A stretch of DNA of 64,000 nt, from contig NW_027096043.1 of the NCBI RefSeq assembly GCF_040115645.1, positions 1 to 64,000 of the forward strand, written 5' to 3'. Shown here one piece after another: positions 1 through 14,560 of this stretch. A program made the translations under genes and the position numbers. Every line of letters begins with the position of its first letter. Position 1 is the stretch's first letter. The notes beneath the pieces are model-generated. The model was given only the letters and a program-made list of their open reading frames with translations. It had not been told where the DNA came from and did not search any database. This stretch comes from Euwallacea fornicatus (Eukaryota; Arthropoda; Insecta; Coleoptera; Curculionidae).

Positions 1-81
1 TGCTCAAACACACAAGTTAAGAGACTTTTCAGGATTTGTAGCTCGATAACTTCGGCAAATGAACTCCAAAGTTCGTCAACG

Positions 82-90
82 ATGACTCAT
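82..90. promoter_or_regulatory. ATGACTCAT palindrome, bZIP-type site, one per monomer (representative copy)
   Basis: The 9-bp sequence ATGACTCAT at monomer bases 82-90 is the canonical AP-1/Gcn4-class palindrome (TGASTCA core). It is kept in the great majority of monomers. Exceptions seen are ATGACCCAT (about 4,307 and 5,714), ATGACTTAT (20,669), ATGACACAT (27,883, 31,399, 38,081), ATGACTCAC (25,950, 52,860) and GTGACTCAT in many GTTTGGAG monomers. Binding is not shown by sequence, and a 7-bp core can arise by chance in one monomer and then be amplified. Confidence 0.5.
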
Positions 91-1520
91 ATTAATTCTG
101 TGGTCGAGATCTTCAACATGACACAACACATCATGATTGTCTCGTTTTGAGTTTCCAAGATAAATAGTATTTTATGTGCTCAAACACAGAAGTTTTGTGA
201 CTTGTCGGAATTTGTAGCTCGATAACTTCGGGAAATGAACTCCAAAGTTCTTCAACGATGACTCATATTAATTCTGTGAACGAGATCTTCAACATGACAC
301 AACACATCATGATTGTCTCGTTTTGAGTTTCCAAGATAAATAGTATTTTATGTGCTCAAACACACAAGTTTTGTGACTTTTCGGAATTTGTAGCTCGATA
401 ACTTCGGGAAATGAACTCCAAAGTTCTTCAACGATGACTCATATTAATTCTGTGAACGAGATCTTCAACATGACACAACACATCATGATTGTCTCGTTTT
501 GAGTTTCCAAGATAAATAGTATTTTATGTGCTCAAACACAGAAGTTTTGTGACTTGTCGGAATTTGTAGCTCGATAACTTCGGGAAATGAACTCCAAAGT
601 TCTTCAACGATGACTCATATTAATTCTGTGAACGAGATCTTCAACATGACACAACACATCATGATTGTCTCGTTTTGAGTTTCCAAGATAAATAGTATTT
701 TATGTGCTCAAACACACAAGTTTTGTGACTTTTCGGAATTTGTAGCTCGATAACTTCGGGAAATGAACTCCAAAGTTCTTCAACGATGACTCATATTAAT
801 TCTGTGAACGAGATCTTCAACATGACACAACACATCATGATTGTCTCGTTTTGAGTTTCCAAGATAAATAGTATTTTATGTGCTCAAACACAGAAGTTTT
901 GTGACTTGTCGGAATTTGTAGCTCGATAACTTCGGGAAATGAACTCCAAAGTTCTTCAACGATGACTCATATTAATTCTGTGAACGAGATCTTCAACATG
1001 ACACAACACATCATGATTGTCTCGTTTTGAGTTTCCAAGATAAATAGTATTTTATGTGCTCAAACACACAAGTTTTGTGACTTTTCGGAATTTGTAGCTC
1101 GATAATTTCGGCAAATGAACTCCAAAGTTCGTCAACGATGACTCATATTAATTCTGTGGACGAGATCTTCAACATGACACAACACATCATGATTGTCTCG
1201 TTTTGAGTTTCCAAGATAAATAGTATTTTATGTGCTCAAACACACAAGTTTTGTGACTTTTCGGAATTTGTAGCTCGATAACTTCGGCAAATGAACTCCA
1301 AAGTTCTTCAACGATGACTCATATTAATTCTGTGGACGAGATCTTCAACATGACACAACACATCATGATTGTTTCGTGTTGAGTTTCCAAGATAAATAGT
1401 ATTTTATGTGCTCAAACACACAAGTTTTGTGACTTTTCGGAATTTGTAGCTCGATAATTTCGGCAAATGAACTCCAAAGTTCGTCAACGATGACTCATAT
1501 GAATTCTGTGAACGAGATCT

Positions 1521-1558
1521 TCAACATGACACAACACATCATGATTGTTTCGTGTTGA
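1521..1558. repeat. Imperfect inverted repeat inside the monomer (representative copy)
   Basis: At monomer bases 113-150 the arms TCAACATGACACA and TGTTTCGTGTTGA are complementary at 11 of 13 positions around a 12-nt loop containing most of the palindrome ATCATGAT. The GTCTCGTTTTGA variant keeps 10 of 13 pairs. The TTGGCAC/TATCTTGTTGA variant keeps about 9. It could form a hairpin or cruciform, but no function is shown. Confidence 0.55.
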
Positions 1559-4500
1559 GTTTCCAAGATAAATAGTATTTTATGTGCTCAAACACACAAG
1601 TTTTGTGACTTTTCGGAATGTGTAGCTCGATAACTTCGGCAAATGAACTCCAAAGTTCGTCAACGATGACTCATATTAATTCTGTGAACGAGATCTTCAA
1701 CATGACACAACACATCATGATTGTCTCGTTTTGAGTTTCCAAGATAAATAGTATTTTATGTGCTCAAACACACAAGTTTTGTGACTTTTCGGAATTTGTA
1801 GCTCGATAACTTCGACAAATGAACTCCAAAGTTCTTCAACGATGACTCATATTAATCAGGTGGACGAGATCTTCAACATGACACAACACATCATGATTGC
1901 TTCGTGTTGAGTTTCCAAGATAAATAGTATTTTATGTGCTCAAACACACAAGTTTTGTGACTTTTCGGAATTTGTAGCTCGATAACTTCGGCAAATGAAC
2001 TCCAAAGTTCTTCAACGATGACTCATATTAATTCTGTGGACGAGATCTTCAACATGACACAACGCATCATGATTGCTTCGTGTTGAGTTTCCAAGATAAA
2101 TAGTATTTTATGTGCTCAAACACACAAGTTTTGTGACTTGTCGGAATTTGTAGCTCGATAACTTCGGCAAATGAACTCCAAAGTTCGTCAACGATGACTC
2201 ATACGAATTCTGTGAACGAGATCTTCAACATGACACAACACATCATGATTGTTTCGTGTTGAGTTTCCAAGATAAATAGTATTTTATGTGCTCAAACACA
2301 CAAGTTTTGTGACTTTTCGGAATGTGTAGCTCGATAACTTCGGCAAATGAACTCCAAAGTTCGTCAACGATGACTCATATTAATTCTGTGAACGAGATCT
2401 TCAACATGACACAACACATCATGATTGTCTCGTTTTGAGTTTCCAAGATAAACAGTATTTTATGTGCTCAAACACACAAGTTTTGTGACTTTTCAGGTTT
2501 TGTAGCTCGATAACTTCGGCAAATGAACTCCAAAGTTCTTCAACGATGACTCATATTAATTCTGTGGACGAGATCTTCAACATGACACAACGCATCATGA
2601 TTGCTTCGTGTTGAGTTTCCAAGATAAATAGTATTTTATGTGCTCAAACACACAAGTTTTGTGACTTTTCGGAATTTGTAGCTCGATAACTTCGGGAAAT
2701 GAACTCCAAAGTTCTTCAACGATGACTCATATTAATTCTGTGGACGAGATCTTCAACATGACACAACACATCATGATTGCTTCGTTTTGAGTTTCCAAGA
2801 TAAATAGTATTTTATGTGCTCAAACACACAAGTTTTGTGACTTTTCGGAATTTGTAGCTCGATAACTTCGGCAAATGAACTCCAAAGTTCTTCAACGATG
2901 ACTCATATTAATTCTGTGGACGAGATCTTCAACATGACACAACACATCATGATTGTTTCGTGTTGAGCTTCCAAAATAAATAGTATTTTACGTGCTCAAA
3001 CACACAAGTTAAGGGACTTTTCAGGTTTTGTAGCTCGATAACTTCGGCAAATGAACTCCAAAGTTCGTCAACGATGACTCATATTCATTCTGTGGACGAG
3101 ATCTTCAACATGACACAACACATCATGATTGTTTCGTGTTGAGCTTCCAAAATAAATAGTATTTTACGTGCTCAAACACACAAGTTTTGTGACTTTTCAG
3201 GTTTTGTAGCTCGATAACTTCGGGAAATGAATTCCAAAGTTCTTCAACGATGACTCATATTAATTCTGTGAACGAGATCTTCAACATGACACAACACATC
3301 ATGATTGTCTCGTTTTGAGTTTCCAAGATAAATAGTATTTTATGTGCTCAAACACACAAGTTAAGAGACTTTTCGGAATTTGTAGCTCGATAATTTCGGC
3401 AAATGAACTCCAAAGTTCGTCAACGATGACTCATACGAATTCTGTGAACGAGATCTTCAACATGACACAACACATCATGATTGTTTCGTGTTGAGTTTCC
3501 AAGATAAATAGTATTTTATGTGCTCAAACACACAAGTTTTGTGACTTTTCGGAATTTGTAGCTCGATAACTTCGGCAAATGAACTCCAAAGTTCGTCAAC
3601 GATGACTCATATTAATTCTGTGAACGAGATCTTCAACATGACACAACACATCATGATTGTCTCGTTTTGAGTTTCCAAGATAAATAGTATTTTATGTGCT
3701 CAAACACACAAGTTTTGTGACTTGTCGGAATTTGTAGCTCGATAACTTCGGGAAATGAACTCCAAAGTTCTTCAACGATGACTCATATTAATTCTGTGAA
3801 CGAGATCTTCAACATGACACAACACATCATGATTGTCTCGTTTTGAGTTTCCAAGATAAATAGTATTTTATGTGCTCAAACACACAAGTTTTGTGACTTT
3901 TCGGAATTTGTAGCTCGATAATTTCGGCAAATGAACTCCAAAGTTCGTCAACGATGACTCATATTAATTCTGTGGACGAGATCTTCAACATGACACAACA
4001 CATCATGATTGTCTCGTTTTGAGTTTCCAAGATAAATAGTATTTTATGTGCTCAAACACACAAGTTTTGTGACTTTTCGGAATTTGTAGCTCGATAACTT
4101 CGGCAAATGAACTCCAAAGTTCTTCAACGATGACTCATATTAATTCTGTGGACGAGATCTTCAACATGACACAACACATCATGATTGTTTCGTGTTGAGC
4201 TTCCAAGATAAATAGTATTTTATGTGTTCAAACATACAAGTTTTGTGACTTTTCGGAATTTGTAGCTCGATAACTTCGGCAAATTAACTTCAAAGTTCTT
4301 CAACGATGACCCATATTAATTCTGTGGACGAGATCTTCAACATGACACAACACATCATGATTGCTTCGTGTTGAGTTTCCAAGATAAATAGTATTTTATG
4401 TGCTCAAACACACAAGTTTTGTGACTTGTCGGAATTTGTAGCTCGATAACTTCGGCAAATGAACTCCAAAGTTCGTCAACGATGACTCATACGAATTCTG

Positions 4501-7500
4501 TGAACGAGATCTTCAACATGACACAACACATCATGATTGTTTCGTGTTGAGTTTCCAAGATAAATAGTATTTTATGTGCTCAAACACACAAGTTTTGTGA
4601 CTTTTCGGAATTTGTAGCTCGATAACTTCGGCAAATGAACTCCAAAGTTCGTCAACGATGACTCATATTAATTCTGTGAACGAGATCTTCAACATGACAC
4701 AACACATCATGATTGTCTCGTTTTGAGTTTCCAAGATAAATAGTATTTTATGTGCTCAAACACACAAGTTTTGTGACTTTTCGGAATTTGTAGCTCGATA
4801 ATTTCGGCAAATGAACTCCAAAGTTCGTCAACGATGACTCATATGAATTCTGTGAACGAGATCTTCAACATGACACAACACATCATGATTGATTCGTGTT
4901 GAGTTTCCAAGATAAATAGTATTTTATGTGCTCAAACACACAAGTTTTGTGACTTTTCGGAATTTGTAGCTCGATAACTTCGGCAAATGAACTCCAAAGT
5001 TCGTCAACGATGACTCATATTAATTCTGTGAACGAGATCTTCAACATGACACAACACATCATGATTGTCTCGTTTTGAGTTTCCAAGATAAATAGTATTT
5101 TATGTGCTCAAACACACAAGTTTTGTGACTTTTCGGAATTTGTAGCTCGATAACTTCGGCAAATGAACTCCAAAGTTCGTCAACGATGACTCATATTAAT
5201 TCTGTGAACGAGATCTTCAACATGACACAACACATCATGATTGATTCGTGTTGAGTTTCCAAGATAAATAGTATTTTATGTGCTCAAACACACAAGTTTC
5301 GTGACTTTTCGGAATTTGTAGCTCGATAATTTCGGCAAATGAACTCCAAAGTTCGTCAACGATGACTCATATTAATCAGATGGACGAGACCTTCAACATG
5401 ACACAACGCATCATGATTGTTTCGTATTGAGTTTCCAAGATAAATAGTATTTTATGTGCTCAAACACACAAGTTAAGAGACTTTTCAGGATTTGTAGCTC
5501 GATAACTTCGGCAAATGAACTCCAAAGTTCTTCAACGATGACTCATATTAATTCTGTGGACGAGATCTTCAACATGACACAACACATCATGATTGTTTCG
5601 TGTTGAGCTTCCAAGATAAATAGTATTTTATGTGTTCAAACATACAAGTTTTGTGACTTTTCGGAATTTGTAGCTCGATAACTTCGGCAAATTAACTTCA
5701 AAGTTCTTCAACGATGACCCATATTAATTCTGTGGACGAGATCTTCAACATGACACAACACATCATGATTGCTTCGTGTTGAGTTTCCAAGATAAATAGT
5801 ATTTTATGTGCTCAAACACACAAGTTTTGTGACTTTTCGGAATTTGTAGCTCGATAACTTCGGGAAATGAACTCCAAAGTTCTTCAACGATGACTCATAT
5901 TAATTCTGTGGACGAGATCTTCAACATGACACAACGCATCATGATTGCTTCGTGTTGAGTTTCCAAGATAAATAGTATTTTATGTGCTCAAACACACAAG
6001 TTTTGTGACTTTTCGGAATTTGTAGCTCGATAACTTCGGGAAATGAACTCCAAAGTTCTTCAACGATGACTCATATTAATTCTGTAGACGAGATCTCAAC
6101 ATGACACAACACATCATGATTGTCTCGTTTTGAGTTTCCAAGATAAATAGTATTTTATGTGCTCAAACACACAAGTTTTGTGACTTGTCGGAATTTGTAG
6201 CTCGATAACTTCGGCAAATGAACTCCAAAGTTCGTCAACGATGACTCATACGAATTCTGTGAACGAGATCTTCAACATGACACAACACATCATGATTGTT
6301 TCGTGTTGAGTTTCCAAGATAAATAGTATTTTATGTGCTCAAACACACAAGTTTTGTGACTTTTCGGAATTTGTAGCTCGATAACTTCGGCAAATGAACT
6401 CCAAAGTTCGTCAACGATGACTCATACGAATTCTGTGAACGAGATCTTCAACATGACACAACACATCATGATTGTCTCGTTTTGAGTTTCCAAGATAAAT
6501 AGTATTTTATGTGCTCAAACACACAAGTTTTGTGACTTTTCGGAATTTGTAGCTCGATAATTTCGGCAAATGAACTCCAAAGTTCGTCAACGATGACTCA
6601 TATGAATTCTGTGAACGAGATCTTCAACATGACACAACACATCATGATTGATTCGTGTTGAGTTTCCAAGATAAATAGTATTTTATGTGCTCAAACACAC
6701 AAGTTTTGTGACTTTTCGGAATTTGTAGCTCGATAACTTCGGCAAATGAACTCCAAAGTTCTTCAACGATGACTCATATTAATTCTGTGGACGAGATCTT
6801 CAACATGACACAACACATCATGATTGTTTCGTGTTGAGCTTCCAAGATAAATAGTATTTTATGTGTTCAAACATACAAGTTTTGTGACTTTTCGGAATTT
6901 GTAGCTCGATAACTTCGGGAAATGAACTCCAAAGTTCTTCAACGATGACTCATATTAATTCTGTAGACGAGATCTCCAACATGACACAACACATCATGAT
7001 TGTCTCGTTTTGAGTTTCCAAGATAAATAGTATTTTATGTGCTCAAACACACAAGTTTTGTGACTTTTCGGAATTTGTAGCTCGATAATTTCGGCAAATG
7101 AACTCCAAAGTTCGTCAACGATGACTCATATTAATCAGATGGACGAGACCTTCAACATGACACAACGCATCATGATTGTTTCGTATTGAGTTTCCAAGAT
7201 AAATAGTATTTTATGTGCTCAAACACACAAGTTAAGAGACTTTTCAGGATTTGTAGCTCGATAACTTCGGCAAATGAACTCCAAAGTTCGTCAACGATGA
7301 CTCATATTAATTCTGTGGTCGAGATCTTCAACATGACACAACACATCATGATTGTTTCGTGTTGAGTTTCCAAGATAAATAGTATTTTATGTGCTCAAAC
7401 ACAGAAGTTTTGTGACTTGTCGGAATTTGTAGCTCGATAACTTCGGGAAATGAACTCCAAAGTTCTTCAACGATGACTCATATTAATTCTGTGAACGAGA

Positions 7501-10500
7501 TCTTCAACATGACACAACACATCATGATTGTCTCGTTTTGAGTTTCCAAGATAAATAGTATTTTATGTGCTCAAACACACAAGTTTTGTGACTTTTCGGA
7601 ATTTGTAGCTCGATAACTTCGGCAAATGAACTCCAAAGTTCTTCAACGATGACTCATATTAATTCTGTGGACGAGATCTTCAACATGACACAACACATCA
7701 TGATTGTTTCGTGTTGAGCTTCCAAGATAAATAGTATTTTATGTGTTCAAACATACAAGTTTTGTGACTTTTCGGAATTTGTAGCTCGATAACTTCGGCA
7801 AATGAACTCCAAAGTTCTTCAACGATGACTCATATTAATTCTGTGGACGAGATCTTCAACATGACACAACACATCATGATTGCTTCGTGTTGAGTTTCCA
7901 AGATAAATAGTATTTTATGTGCTCAAACACACAAGTTTTGTGACTTTTCGGAATTTGTAGCTCGATAACTTCGGCAAATGAACTCCAAAGTTCTTCAACG
8001 ATGACTCATATTAATTCTGTGGACGAGATCTTCAACATGACACAACGCATCATGATTGTCTCGTTTTGAGTTTCCAAGATAAATAGTATTTTATGTGCTC
8101 AAACACACAAGTTTTGTGACTTGTCGGAATTTGTAGCTCGATAACTTCGGCAAATGAACTCCAAAGTTCGTCAACGATGACTCATACGAATTCTGTGAAC
8201 GAGATCTTCAACATGACACAACACATCATGATTGTTTCGTGTTGAGTTTCCAAGATAAATAGTATTTTATGTGCTCAAACACACAAGTTTTGTGACTTTT
8301 CGGAATTTGTAGCTCGATAACTTCGGCAAATGAACTCCAAAGTTCGTCAACGATGACTCATATTAATTCTGTGAACGAGATCTTCAACATGACACAACAC
8401 ATCATGATTGTCTCGTGTTGAGTTTCCAAGATAAATAGTATTTTATGTGCTCAAACACACAAGTTTTGTGACTTTTCGGAATTTGTAGCTCGATAATTTC
8501 GGCAAATGAACTCCAAAGTTCGTCAACGATGACTCATATGAATTCTGTGAACGAGATCTTCAACATGACACAACACATCATGATTGATTCGTGTTGAGTT
8601 TCCAAGATAAATAGTATTTTATGTGCTCAAACACACAAGTTTTGTGACTTTTCGGAATTTGTAGCTCGATAACTTCGGGAAATGAACTCCAAAGTTCTTC
8701 AACGATGACTCATATTAATTCTGTAGACGAGATCTCCAACATGACACAACACATCATGATTGCTTCGTGTTGAGTTTCCAAGATAAATAGTATTTTATGT
8801 GCTCAAACACACAAGTTTTGTGACTTTTCGGAATTTGTAGCTCGATAACTTCGGCAAATGAACTCCAAAGTTCTTCAACGATGACTCATATTAATTCTGT
8901 GGACGAGATCTTCAACATGACACAACGCATCATGATTGTCTCGTTTTGAGTTTCCAAGATAAATAGTATTTTATGTGCTCAAACACACAAGTTTTGTGAC
9001 TTGTCGGAATTTGTAGCTCGATAACTTCGGCAAATGAACTCCAAAGTTCGTCAACGATGACTCATACGAATTCTGTGAACGAGATCTTCAACATGACACA
9101 ACACATCATGATTGTTTCGTGTTGAGTTTCCAAGATAAATAGTATTTTATGTGTTCAAACACACAAGTTTTGTGACTTTTCGGAATTTGTAGCTCGATAA
9201 CTTCGGGAAATGAACTCCAAAGTTCGTCAACGATGACTCATATTAATTCTGTGGTCGAGATCTTCAACATGACACAACACATCATGATTGTTTCGTGTTG
9301 AGTTTCCAAGATAAATAGTATTTTATGTGTTCAAACACACAAGTTTTGTGACTTTTCGGAATTTGTAGCTCGATAACTTCGGGAAATGAACTCCAAAGTT
9401 CGTCAACGATGACTCATATTAATTCTGTGGACGAGATCTTCAACATGACACAACACATTATGATTGTCTCGTTTTGAGTTTCCAAGATAAATAGTATTTT
9501 ATGTGCTCAAACACAGAAGTTTTGTGACTTGTCGGAATTTGTAGCTCGATAACTTCGGGAAATGAACTCCAAAGTTCTTCAACGATGACTCATATTAATT
9601 CTGTGAACGAGATCTTCAACATGACACAACACATCATGATTGTCTCGTTTTGAGTTTCCAAGATAAATAGTATTTTATGTGCTCAAACACACAAGTTTTG
9701 TGACTTGTCGGAATTTGTAGCTCGATAACTTCGGGAAATGAACTCCAAAGTTCTTCAACGATGACTCATATTAATTCTGTGAACGAGATCTTCAACATGA
9801 CACAACACATCATGATTGTCTCGTTTTGAGTTTCCAAGATAAATAGTATTTTATGTGCTCAAACACACAAGTTTTGTGACTTTTCGGAATTTGTAGCTCG
9901 ATAATTTCGGCAAATGAACTCCAAAGTTCGTCAACGATGACTCATACGAATTCTGTGAACGAGATCTTCAACATGACACAACACATCATGATTGTTTCGT
10001 GTTGAGTTTCCAAGATAAATAGTATTTTATGTGCTCAAACACACAAGTTTTGTGACTTTTCGGAATTTGTAGCTCGATAACTTCGGCAAATGAACTCCAA
10101 AGTTCGTCAACGATGACTCATATTAATTCTGTGAACGAGATCTTCAACATGACACAACACATCATGATTGTCTCGTTTTGAGTTTCCAAGATAAATAGTA
10201 TTTTATGTGCTCAAACACACAAGTTTTGTGACTTGTCGGAATTTGTAGCTCGATAACTTCGGGAAATGAACTCCAAAGTTCTTCAACGATGACTCATATT
10301 AATTCTGTGAACGAGATCTTCAACATGACACAACACATCATGATTGTTTCGTGTTGAGCTTCCAAAATAAATAGTATTTTATGTGTTCAAACATACAAGT
10401 TTTGTGACTTTTCGGAATTTGTAGCTCGATAACTTCGGCAAATGAACTCCAAAGTTCTTCAACGATGACTCATATTAATTCTGTGGACGAGATCTTCAAC

Positions 10501-12419
10501 ATGACACAACACATCAAGATTGTCTCGTTTTGAGTTTCCAAGATAAATAGTATTTTATGTGCTCAAACACACAAGTTTTGTGACATTTCAGGTTTGGAGC
10601 TCGATAACTTCGGCAAATGAACTCCAAAGTTCGTCAACGATGACTCATATTAATTCTGTGAACGAGATCTTCAACATGACACAACACATCATGATTGTCT
10701 CGTTTTGAGTTTCCAAGATAAATAGTATTTTATGTGCTCAAACACACAAGTTTTGTGACTTGTCGGAATTTGTAGCTCGATAACTTCGGGAAATGAACTC
10801 CAAAGTTCTTCAACGATGACTCATATTAATTCTGTGAACGAGATCTTCAACATGACACAACACATCATGATTGTCTCGTTTTGAGTTTCCAAGATAAATA
10901 GTATTTTATGTGCTCAAACACACAAGTTTTGTGACTTTTCGGAATTTGTAGCTCGATAACTTCGGGAAATGAACTCCAAAGTTCTTCAACGATGACTCAT
11001 ATTAATTCTGTAGACGAGATCTCAACATGACACAACACATCATGATTGTTTCGTGTTGAGTTTCCAAGATAAATAGTATTTTATGTGCTCAAACACACAA
11101 GTTTTGTGACTTTTCGGAATTTGTAGCTCGATAACTTCGGCAAATGAACTCCAAAGTTCTTCAACGATGACTCATATTAATTCTGTGGACGAGATCTTCA
11201 ACATGACACAACACATCATGATTGTTTCGTGTTGAGCTTCCAAGATAAATAGTATTTTATGTGCTCAAACACACAAGTTTTGTGACTTTTCGGAATTTGT
11301 AGCTCGATAACTTCGGGAAATGAACTCCAAAGTTCTTCAACGATGACTCATATTAATTCTGTAGACGAGATCTCAACATGACACAACACATCATGATTGT
11401 TTCGTGTTGAGTTTCCAAGATAAATAGTATTTTATGTGCTCAAACACACAAGTTTTGTGACTTTTCGGAATTTGTAGCTCGATAACTTCGGCAAATGAAC
11501 TCCAAAGTTCTTCAACGATGACTCATATTAATTCTGTGGACGAGATCTTCAACATGACACAACACATCATGATTGTTTCGTGTTGAGCTTCCAAGATAAA
11601 TAGTATTTTATGTGTTCAAACACACAAGTTTTGTGACTTTTCGGAATTTGTAGCTCGATAACTTCGGGAAATGAACTCCAAATTTCGTCAACGATGACTC
11701 ATATTAATTCTGTGGACGAGATCTTCAACATGACACAACACATCATGATTGTTTCGTGTTGAGTTTCCAAGATAAATAGTATTTTATGTGCTCAAACACA
11801 CAAGTTTTGTGACATTTCAGGTTTGGAGCTCGATAACTTCGGCAAATGAACTCCAATGTTCTTCAACGATGACTCATATTAATCAGGTGGACGAGATCTT
11901 CATCATGACACAACACATCATGATTGTTTCGTGTTGAGTTTCCAAGATAAATAGTATTTTATGTGCTCAAACACACAAGTTAAGGGACTTTTCAGGTTTT
12001 GTAGCTCGATAACTTCGGCAAATTAACTCCAAAGTTCTTCAACGATGACTCATATTAATTCTGTGGACGAGATCTTCAACATAATACAACGCATCATGAT
12101 TGTTTCGTGTTGAGTTTCCAAGATAAATAGTATTTTATGTGCTCAAACACACAAGTTTTGTGACATTTCAGGTTTGGAGCTCGATAACTTCGGCAAATGA
12201 ACTCCAATGTTCTTCAACGATGACTCATATTAATCAGGTGGACGAGAACTTCAACTTGGCACAACACATCATGATTGTATCTTGTTGAGCTTCCAAGATA
12301 AATAGTATTTTATGTGCTCAAACACACAAGTTTTGTGACTTTTCGGAATTTGTAGCTCGATAACTTCGGCAAATGAACTCCAAAGTTCTTCAACGATGAC
12401 TCATATTCATTCTGTGGAC

Positions 12420-14560
12420 GAGATCTTCAACTTGGCACAACACATCATGATTGTATCTTGTTGAGCTTCCAAGATAAATAGTATTTTATGTGCTCAAACA
12501 CACAAGTTAAGGGACTTTTCAGGTTTTGTAGCTCGATAACTTCGACAAATGAACTCCAAAGTTCATCAACGATGACTCATATTCATTCTGTGGACGAGAT
12601 CTTCAACTTGGCACAACACATCATGATTGTATCTTGTTCAGCTTCCAAGATAAATAGTATTTTATGTGCTCAAACACACAAGTTAAGGGACTTTACAGGT
12701 TTTGTAGCTCGATAACTTCGACAAATGAACTCCAAAGTTCGTCAACGATGACTCATATTCATTCTGTGGACGAGATCTTCAACTTGGCACAACACATCAT
12801 GATTGTATCTTGTTCAGCTTCCAAGATAAATAGTATTTTATGTGCTCAAACACACAAGTTAAGGGACTTTTCAGGATTTGTAGCTCGATAACTTCGACAA
12901 ATGAACTCCAAAGTTCGTCAACGATGACTCATATTCATTCTGTGGACGAGATTTTCAACATGACACAACACATCATGATTGTTTCGTGTTGAGTTTCCAT
13001 GATAAATAGTATTTTATGTGCTCAAACACACAAGTTAAGGGACTTTTCAGGTTTTGTAGCTCGATAACTTCGGCAAATTAACTCCAAAGTTATTCAACGA
13101 TGACTCATATTAATCAGGTGGACGAGACCTTCAACATGACACAACGCATCATGATTGTTTCGTATTGAGTTTCCATGATAAATAGTATTTTATGTGCTCA
13201 AACACACAAGTTAAGGGACTTTTCAGGTTTTGTAGCTCGATAACTTCGGCAAATGAACTCCAAAGTTCGTCAACGATGACTCATATTCATTCTGTGGACG
13301 AGATCTTCAACTTGGCACAACACATCATGATTGTATCTTGTTGAGCTTCCAAGATAAATAGTATTTTATGTGCTCAAACACACAAGTTTTGTGACTTTTC
13401 GGAATTTGTAGCTCGATAACTTCGGCAAATGAACTCCAAAGTTCTTCAACGATGACTCATATTCATTCTGTGGACGAGATCTTCAACTTGGCACAACACA
13501 TCATGATTGTATCTTGTTGAGCTTCCAAGATAAATAGTATTTTATGTGCTCAAACACACAAGTTAAGGGACTTTTCAGGATTTGTAGCTCGATAACTTCG
13601 GCAAATTAACTCCAAAGTTCTTCAACGATGACTCATATTAATCAGATGGACGAGACCTTCAACATGACACAACGCATCATGATTGTTTCGTATTGAGTTT
13701 CCAAGATAAATAGTATTTTATGTGCTCAAACACACAAGTTAAGGGACTTTTCAGGATTTGTAGCTCGATACCTTCGGCAAATTAACTCCAAAGTTCTTCA
13801 ACGATGACTCATATTAATCAGATGGACGAGACCTTCAACATGACACAACGCATCATGATTGTTTCGTATTGAGTTTCCAAGATAAATAGTATTTTATGTG
13901 CTCAAACACACAAGTTAAGGGACTTTTCAGGATTTGTAGCTCGATAACTTCGGCAAATTAACTCCAAAGTTCTTCAACGATGACTCATATTAATCAGATG
14001 GACGAGACCTTCAACATGACACAACGCATCATGATTGTTTCGTATTGAGTTTCCAAGATAAATAGTATTTTATGTGCTCAAACACACAAGTTAAGGGACT
14101 TTTCAGGTTTTGTAGCTCGATAACTTCGACAAATGAACTCCAAAGTTCGTCAACGATGACTCATATTCATTCTGTGGACGAGATCTTCAACATGACACAA
14201 CACATCATGATTGTCTCGTTTTGTGTTTCCAAGATAAACAGTATTTTATGTGCTCAAACACACAAGTTTTGTGACTTTTCGGAATTTGTAGCTCGATAAC
14301 TTCGGCAAATGAACTCCAAAGTTCTTCAACGATGACTCATATTCATTCTGTGGACGAGATCTTCAACTTGGCACAACACATCATGATTGTATCTTGTTCA
14401 GCTTCCAAGATAAATAGTATTTTATGTGCTCAAACACACAAGTTTTGTGACTTTTCGGAATTTGTAGCTCGATAACTTCGGCAAATGAACTCCAAAGTTC
14501 GTCAACGATGACTCATATTAATTCTGTGAACGAGATCTTCAACATGACACAACACATCAT
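12420..14560. repeat. Left copy of a 27-monomer (4,752 bp) offset duplication
   Basis: Rare variants recur in the same order exactly 4,752 bp (27 x 176) to the right. Examples are GTTCATCAACG (12,562 and 17,314), GGGACTTTACAGG (12,688 and 17,440), GAGATTTTCAACATG (12,948 and 17,700), TCCATGATAAATAG and GTTATTCAACG. Outside the block the types no longer correspond: at about 12,326 versus 17,078 the TTTTGTGAC type faces AAGGGAC. The simplest reading is a multi-monomer duplication by unequal exchange or replication slippage. The right copy is at about 17,172 to 19,310. Confidence 0.88.

Larger units (their letters stand above)
1..12240. repeat. Satellite sub-domain 1: TTTTGTGAC / CGGAATTTGTAG monomers
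   Basis: Most monomers here read CAAGTTTTGTGACTTTTCGG (or CTTGTCGG) and then GAATTTGTAG. They alternate TTCGGCAAA with TTCGGGAAA, GTTCTTC with GTTCGTC, and GTCTCGTTTTGAG with GTTTCGTGTTGAG. A short 2-monomer alternation of CACAGAAG and CACACAAG is visible from 177 to about 1,060. AAGRGAC monomers are rare (1, about 3,000, 3,360, 5,468, 7,230). Three monomers carry the 1-bp deletion ATCTCAAC (about 6,092, 11,020, 11,370). The GTTTGGAG subtype appears only at the right end (10,593, 11,822, 12,173). The right boundary is approximate and is set where ATTCATTCTG and TTGGCAC variants become frequent. Confidence 0.8.
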
